Part shown: in pieces, positions 5,485 through 9,325 of the stretch
How the letters are laid out: each line of letters starts with the position of its first letter
How positions within the stretch are numbered: position 1 is the stretch's first letter
Source of the DNA: Anaerolineales bacterium
Lineage (GTDB): Bacteria > Chloroflexota > Anaerolineae > Anaerolineales > DRMV01
DNA length: 9,325 nucleotides
NCBI GenBank assembly: GCA_026991215.1
Contig: JALXBY010000005.1
Span: 1 to 9,325 of the forward strand
Direction of reading: 5' to 3'
The notes under the pieces: model-generated
The model's input: only the letters and a program-made list of their open reading frames with translations
Database searches by the model: none
What the model was told of the DNA's origin: nothing
Position numbers and translations under genes: made by a program

Positions 5485-5940
5485 ATGTTCTTGGGCGAGT
5501 TCCGTCACACCCTGGATGCCGCCGGACGGCTCTTCCTCCCCGCGCCCTTTCGGGAGGCCTTCCGGGAGGGCGGGTATGTGCTCTTGGGGCTGGACCAGAA
5601 CCTGATGCTCCTGCCTCCGGCCCCCTTTCAGGCCCTGTACCGCCAGGTGCAGCGCCTGAGCCTGACCGACCCCACGGCCCGCCAGTTGCGCCGGCTGATG
5701 TTCGCCATGGCCGCGCCCGTTCAGATGGACGCTTCCGGGCGCATCCGCATCCCGGGACCCCTGCGGCAACAGGTAGGCCTGGCGCGGGAGGTGGTCGTGG
5801 TCGGCGTGGGGGACTATGTGGAACTGTGGACCCCGGAAGGCTGGGCGGCCCAGCAGCAGGCCCTGACCGACCCCGAAACCCGGGCCCAGCGGTTTGCCGT
5901 GTTCCACGTCATCCTGCAGGAGGATGGCGGCCATGGCTGA
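5485..5940 (+). CDS. mraZ: Transcriptional regulator MraZ
   Basis: MraZ is the conserved first gene of the dcw cluster, a DNA-binding protein with a double AbrB-like fold that represses its own operon. The 151-residue product begins MFLGEFRHTLD, the hallmark start. It contains both characteristic DxxxGR repeats (D11-R15 in DAAGR and D82-R86 in DASGR), each followed by a hydrophobic-proline step (FLPA, IRIP). The VGVGDYVELW segment near 107-115 is typical of the second repeat. Length is normal (about 140-155). The ribosome site is poor (AGGGCAGG, 10 bases before ATG), so the start rests on homology. An array of TGGKG boxes lies directly upstream and is probably its binding site. Its 3' end overlaps rsmH by 8 bases, implying coupled translation. 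Confidence 0.96.
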   Translation: MFLGEFRHTLDAAGRLFLPAPFREAFREGGYVLLGLDQNLMLLPPAPFQALYRQVQRLSLTDPTARQLRRLMFAMAAPVQMDASGRIRIPGPLRQQVGLAREVVVVGVGDYVELWTPEGWAAQQQALTDPETRAQRFAVFHVILQEDGGHG

Positions 5941-6889
5941 ACCGCAACGGACCCCATCCCAGGCCCCCCTGCACGTGCCCGTCATGGTGGACCGGGTGGT
6001 GGAGGCCCTCAAGGTGCAGCCCGGGGGCCGCTATGTGGACGCCACCGTGGGCACCGGGGGCCACGCGGAAGCCATCCTTTCCGCCGCGGAGGACGTGCAC
6101 CTGCTGGGCCTGGACGTGGACCCCGAAGCCCTGACCCTTGCCCGGCAGCGGTTGCAGCCCTTTGGCCCGCGGGTCCACCTGGCCCACGCTTCCTACGTGA
6201 CCCTGCCCACCCAACTGGCCCGCCTGGGCTGGGACCAGGTCGATGGCATCCTGCTGGACCTGGGCCTTTCCTCCCTGCAACTGGCCCGGCCGGAGCGGGG
6301 CTTTTCCTTCCAACACGAAGGCCCCCTGGACATGCGCTTCGACCCCACCCGCGGCGGGCCCACCGCGGCCGACCTGGTCAACACCCTCACCGAGGAGGCC
6401 CTGGCCGAACTCTTCTGGAAATACGGCGAAGAGCGGCATGCCCGCCGCATCGCGCGGGCCATCGTGCGCCACCGCCCGCTGCGCACCACCAGGGAACTGG
6501 CCGACCTGGTCGCCCAGGTGGTCCCTTTCGAGCGTCCTGGTTTCCACCCCGCGACCCGGGTCTTTCAGGCCCTGCGCATCGCGGTCAACAAGGAACTGGA
6601 GAACCTGGAGCGCTTCCTGCCCCTGGCCCTGAAAGCCCTGAGGCCGGGCGGCCGGATGGCCGTCATCGCCTTTCATTCCCTGGAGGACCGCATCGTCAAG
6701 CGTTTCTTCAAGCGGGAAAGCCAGGACTGCCTCTGCCCGCCCGAGGCCTACGTGTGCACCTGCGGCCACAAGGCCCAGGTGCGCCTGATTAAACCCTTCC
6801 CCATGCGGCCTTCGCCGGAAGAAGTAGCCCGGAACCCCCGGGCCCGCAGCGCGCGGCTGCGGGTCGTGGAGCGTCTTGCCCATGCATGA
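5933..6889 (+). CDS. rsmH: 16S rRNA (cytosine(1402)-N(4))-methyltransferase RsmH
   Basis: RsmH (formerly MraW) uses S-adenosylmethionine to methylate N4 of C1402 in the ribosomal P site. The 318-residue product shows the family in order: HVPVMVDRVVEAL near the N-terminus, the SAM-binding VDATVGTGGHAEAIL (35-49), the acidic LGLDVDPEAL (58-67), DGILLDLGLSS (104-114), the GPLDMRFDP loop (130-138), FQALRIAVN (211-219), and AFHSLEDRIVK (246-256). The cysteine cluster C266, C268, C275 and C277 is common in the family. The ATG at 5933 is preferred because AGGAGG (5918-5923) lies 9 bases before it; an ATG at 5924 sits directly against that site. It overlaps mraZ by 8 bases and ftsL by 8 bases. Identification is very secure. 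Confidence 0.97.
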   Translation: MAEPQRTPSQAPLHVPVMVDRVVEALKVQPGGRYVDATVGTGGHAEAILSAAEDVHLLGLDVDPEALTLARQRLQPFGPRVHLAHASYVTLPTQLARLGWDQVDGILLDLGLSSLQLARPERGFSFQHEGPLDMRFDPTRGGPTAADLVNTLTEEALAELFWKYGEERHARRIARAIVRHRPLRTTRELADLVAQVVPFERPGFHPATRVFQALRIAVNKELENLERFLPLALKALRPGGRMAVIAFHSLEDRIVKRFFKRESQDCLCPPEAYVCTCGHKAQVRLIKPFPMRPSPEEVARNPRARSARLRVVERLAHA

Positions 6890-7424
6890 GCCGGCTTCCA
6901 CCACCAGGGCCTATCGCTGGCGCCGCTGGCGCCGGATGTGGACCGCCCGGAAGCACCGGCTGGTCCGCTGGTTCTGGCTGCTCGTGCTGCTGGCCGGGGG
7001 GCTGGTGTTGCATCTGCACGTGGCCAACCAGACGGTGTACGTGTGGACCCAGATTCAGACCCTGCGGGAGGAGAACTGGCGGTTGTGGTGGGAAATCCAG
7101 GCCCTGTACGCGCTGCAGGCCGAGCGGGAAGCCCGGCTGCTGGTCGCGCAGCGGCTGCTGCGCACCGCGCCCCGGGAAGCCCGCCGCGCCGAAGAACCCC
7201 AAGAACCCACCTGGCGCTGGCCCCGTCCTGAGGAAGTCGTGTTCCTCCCGGCCCCGCAACCGGCCGCCTCGCTGCCTTCGGTGCCCCAACTCCCGCCGGT
7301 TCCTGCGCAGCCGCGGCCCCTGCCGGAACCCTATCGCGTCTCCCTGTGGCGGGTGGTCCGCTTTTGGTGGGGGAAGGTGCTGGGCCTGCCAACGCCCCAG
7401 CCCACCCAGGAGGAAGCCCCATGA
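6882..7424 (+). CDS. ftsL: FtsL/DivIC-like septum protein, long form
   Basis: Position between rsmH and ftsI, a bitopic layout and a following coiled coil identify this 180-residue protein as the FtsL-like component that activates septal wall synthesis with FtsI. A strongly basic cytoplasmic N-terminus (about residues 10-29, with WRRWRR) precedes one membrane segment at about 29-47. A helical stretch follows at about 50-95, rich in leucine, glutamate and arginine, and consistent with a coiled coil. After this the protein differs from the usual 90-120-residue FtsL: about 85 further residues are rich in proline, with many PxP steps at 105-160, and end in an aromatic/basic segment (VSLWRVVRFWWGK). 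No sequence-level match to FtsL can be judged by eye because the family is poorly conserved. The ATG at 6882 follows GGAG at 6868-6871 and overlaps the rsmH stop; the 3' end overlaps ftsI by ATGA. Confidence 0.75.
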   Translation: MHEPASTTRAYRWRRWRRMWTARKHRLVRWFWLLVLLAGGLVLHLHVANQTVYVWTQIQTLREENWRLWWEIQALYALQAEREARLLVAQRLLRTAPREARRAEEPQEPTWRWPRPEEVVFLPAPQPAASLPSVPQLPPVPAQPRPLPEPYRVSLWRVVRFWWGKVLGLPTPQPTQEEAP

Positions 7425-9283
7425 GGCGTGTGACCCTGCCCCGACCCCTGGTCCATCCCCCGGAACCGCCGGGCGAACGCTCTGCCCAGGACGCCTTCCG
7501 GTACACCCTGCACGGCATCGCCGCGTTTTTCTTCCTCCTGGCCCTGGGCATCGCGGTGCGGTTGGTCTGGCTTCAACTCAGCCCGGCCTGGGATTTGATT
7601 CGTCAGGACCCCACCCGCACCCTGGCCTGGGAAACCCGCGTCTACCCCGTGCCCCGCGGGGTCATCGTGGACCGCAACGGCGTGCTTCTCGCCGGCAACC
7701 GCCTGGTCTACCAGCTGGACGTGGCCACGGCCGGCATCCGGGACCCCAAGACCGTGGCCCGGGGGATTGCCCCCATCCTGGGCCTGGAGACCGACCTGGT
7801 GGCCCGGGCCCTGGCCCGGCCCCAGGCCGTGGTCATGCTCAGCGCCAACGTGACCGTGGCCCAGCGGGAACAACTGGCCGAACGCATCCGCGACTGGTAC
7901 CGCCAGGGCGAGGAAGGTCCCCTGGACCCCAAGAACTGGGACATCTTCCGCTTCATCCCCCGCATGGAGCGGGTGTACCCCCAGGGCGACCTGGCCTCGA
8001 ATGTCCTGGGCTTCGTTTCCCAGCGGGAGGACGTGACCGAACCCTGGATGCCCCCTTTGGTTGGCAACTACGGCCTGGAGGGGCGTTACCAGCGCTGGCT
8101 GTACCGCTCCCCCGTGCTGGAGACCATCGCCTACGACCCCTTTTCCCTGGACCCTGCGGCCTTTCGCTTCCCCCAGGATGCCCCGGCCCTGGTGCTCACC
8201 CTGGATACCGCGATTCAGGCCATGGCCGAGGAAGTCCTGGACCGGGGCCTGGAGACCTACCAGGCCCGGCGGGGCGTGATTCTCATCCTGCGGCCCAAGA
8301 CCGGGGAGATTCTGGCCATGGCCATGTCCCCGCGGCCCAACCTGCGCTCGTATGAGGACGTGCTGCGCTTCCTCAACAAGTACCAGGACCAGGGCTGGAA
8401 CTGGGCCGTAAGCCATGCCTACGAACCAGGCTCGGTCATGAAGCCCCTGATTCTTTCCATTGCTTTGGAAAGCGCCACCATCAATGTGGACTTCCGCTAT
8501 GAGGATACGGGCCTCGAACAGGCCTGCGGCGGCATCGCGCCGGTCCGCAACTGGGATTGGCAGGGCCACGGCACCCAGGACCTGGTGGGGTGCCTGGCCC
8601 TTTCCCTCAACACCTGCTTTGCCAACATTGCCCGTCGCATCCCCAGGGAGACCCTGGCCCGCTACCTGGAGGCCTACGGCTTCAGCCGGCCCACCGGCGT
8701 GGACCTGGACGCCGAGGATTCCGGCACCTTTTCGGTGAACACCTGTGTGGACCAGTCCCGGGTGGGGTTTGGCCATGCCATCTCGGTGACCCCGTTACAA
8801 TTGGCGGCAGCCATGGCTGCCCTGGCCAACGATGGCGTATACATGCGGCCCTACCTGGTGGCGTACCGCCTGGAGGGTGGGAAGGCCTACCCCGTGGGCC
8901 GGCCCACCGCGGTGCGGCGGGTGGTCTCCCCGGAAACGGCCCGGACCGTGGCCCGGCTGCTGGCCAAGGCCCTGGAAAGCGATTCCTACGAAAACGCGGT
9001 GGTCCCCGGGTACGTGCTGGCGGGCAAGACCGGCACCGCCTTCAACCCCCTGGACCCCGAAGACCTCCTGGACGCCACCATGGTGGGCTGGGGCCCGGTG
9101 GACGACCCCCAGTTCCTCGTCCTGGTCTGGCTGGAAGACCCCCGCGCCCAGGACGGCTGGGCCTCCCTCACGGCCGCGCCCGTGTTCCGGGAGGTGGTCT
9201 CCCGCCTGGTGGTGATGTTGGGGGTTCCTCCTTCCCAGCCTGTGCGGGAACAGGCCCAGACCCAAGGAGGGATACGGCCATGA
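7421..9283 (+). CDS. ftsI: Peptidoglycan D,D-transpeptidase FtsI (class B penicillin-binding protein)
   Basis: FtsI cross-links septal peptidoglycan outside the membrane and is a beta-lactam target. The 620-residue product has a short cytoplasmic N-terminus, one membrane anchor at about 32-52, and a class B dimerisation/pedestal domain beginning at RGVIVDRNGVLLA (79-91). The transpeptidase domain runs from about 250. All three active-site motifs are present: S338-V-M-K341 (in EPGSVMKP), S395-L-N397, and K536-T-G538. The GFGHAISVTPLQLA stretch (449-462) is also typical. All four cysteines (369, 391, 399 and 442) lie in the transpeptidase domain. The ATG at 7421 overlaps the upstream stop as ATGA, with AGGAGG at 7408-7413. 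The call is FtsI rather than an elongation PBP2 because of the operon position. There is no PASTA domain at the C-terminus. Confidence 0.94.
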   Translation: MRRVTLPRPLVHPPEPPGERSAQDAFRYTLHGIAAFFFLLALGIAVRLVWLQLSPAWDLIRQDPTRTLAWETRVYPVPRGVIVDRNGVLLAGNRLVYQLDVATAGIRDPKTVARGIAPILGLETDLVARALARPQAVVMLSANVTVAQREQLAERIRDWYRQGEEGPLDPKNWDIFRFIPRMERVYPQGDLASNVLGFVSQREDVTEPWMPPLVGNYGLEGRYQRWLYRSPVLETIAYDPFSLDPAAFRFPQDAPALVLTLDTAIQAMAEEVLDRGLETYQARRGVILILRPKTGEILAMAMSPRPNLRSYEDVLRFLNKYQDQGWNWAVSHAYEPGSVMKPLILSIALESATINVDFRYEDTGLEQACGGIAPVRNWDWQGHGTQDLVGCLALSLNTCFANIARRIPRETLARYLEAYGFSRPTGVDLDAEDSGTFSVNTCVDQSRVGFGHAISVTPLQLAAAMAALANDGVYMRPYLVAYRLEGGKAYPVGRPTAVRRVVSPETARTVARLLAKALESDSYENAVVPGYVLAGKTGTAFNPLDPEDLLDATMVGWGPVDDPQFLVLVWLEDPRAQDGWASLTAAPVFREVVSRLVVMLGVPPSQPVREQAQTQGGIRP

Positions 9284-9325
9284 CCCCTGGCTGGACCCTG
9301 GGCCATGTGGCGGAAGCCCTGACCG
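9280..9325 (+). CDS. murF: Probable UDP-N-acetylmuramoyl-tripeptide--D-alanyl-D-alanine ligase MurF, 5' end only
   Basis: Only 15 codons are in the window. The start is clear: AAGGAGGG (9264-9271) precedes an ATG at 9280 that overlaps the ftsI stop as ATGA. The visible WTLGHVAEAL resembles the opening of MurF, which usually begins with a ...TL..(I/L)A.AL pattern, and murF commonly follows ftsI, directly or after murE, in dcw clusters. MurF adds D-Ala-D-Ala to the UDP-MurNAc-tripeptide in the cytoplasm. MurE is the main alternative, and too little sequence is present to exclude it. Confidence 0.55.
   Translation, partial: MTPGWTLGHVAEALT

Noticed and set aside
5299..6012. Upstream extension of the minus-strand membrane protein to a 601-residue frame
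   Set aside because: The extra part is antisense to mraZ and the start of rsmH, which are certain. A promoter and ribosome site support a start near 5298.
5909..6904. Long minus-strand open frame opposite rsmH
   Set aside because: It mirrors a well-conserved gene in very GC-rich DNA, has no recognisable domain, and is low-complexity in glycine, glutamine and histidine. It is a codon-bias shadow.
7331..8776. 481-residue minus-strand open frame opposite ftsI
   Set aside because: It is a shadow of the ftsI reading frame; the real product shows all three penicillin-binding motifs in order.

Overview
The window is GC-rich bacterial chromosome with tightly packed genes. It shows a vitamin B6 (PLP) synthase locus on the left, an unrelated middle section, and the start of a division and cell-wall (dcw) cluster on the right. 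High GC, predicted Uma2-family nucleases, a UPF0173 hydrolase and a mraZ-rsmH-ftsL-ftsI-murF order fit a Chloroflexota bacterium (Anaerolineae or a thermophilic relative). This assignment is by gene content and protein feel only; no marker gene such as 16S rRNA is present.

Region 1 (1-2639, + strand): the 3' part of pdxS, then two tandem near-identical Uma2-family nuclease genes, then pdxT. PdxS and PdxT are the two subunits of PLP synthase and are usually adjacent. Here about 1.4 kb lies between them, holding the nuclease pair and a 66-base spacer with several competing stem-loops just before the pdxT ribosome binding site. The two nuclease copies have a 666-base period. They differ mostly in one short patch (residues 58-79), which is the oddest sequence pattern in this region.

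Region 2 (2640-3516, + strand): an extended -10 promoter, a UPF0173 metallo-beta-lactamase-fold hydrolase and a strong intrinsic terminator, so this gene is probably a single transcription unit.

Region 3 (3517-5298, - strand): two genes of unrecognised function, convergent with the hydrolase. The promoter-proximal one encodes a protein with a soluble N-terminal half and about five C-terminal membrane helices. The second encodes a zinc-ribbon protein. They are 33 bases apart, probably co-transcribed, and visibly lower in GC than their neighbours.

Region 4 (5299-5484): a compact divergent control region. A minus-strand promoter serves region 3. A plus-strand -10 box is embedded in a row of five TGGKG repeats at 10-11 base steps, which look like MraZ operator boxes. 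A GC-rich hairpin with a T-rich tail lies in the mraZ leader.

Region 5 (5485-9325, + strand): mraZ, rsmH, a long ftsL-like gene, ftsI and the first codons of a probable murF. Each gene overlaps the next by 4-8 bases, which implies one translationally coupled operon. MraZ would repress the operon, RsmH methylates 16S rRNA, the FtsL-like protein and FtsI act in septal peptidoglycan synthesis, and MurF completes the pentapeptide precursor.
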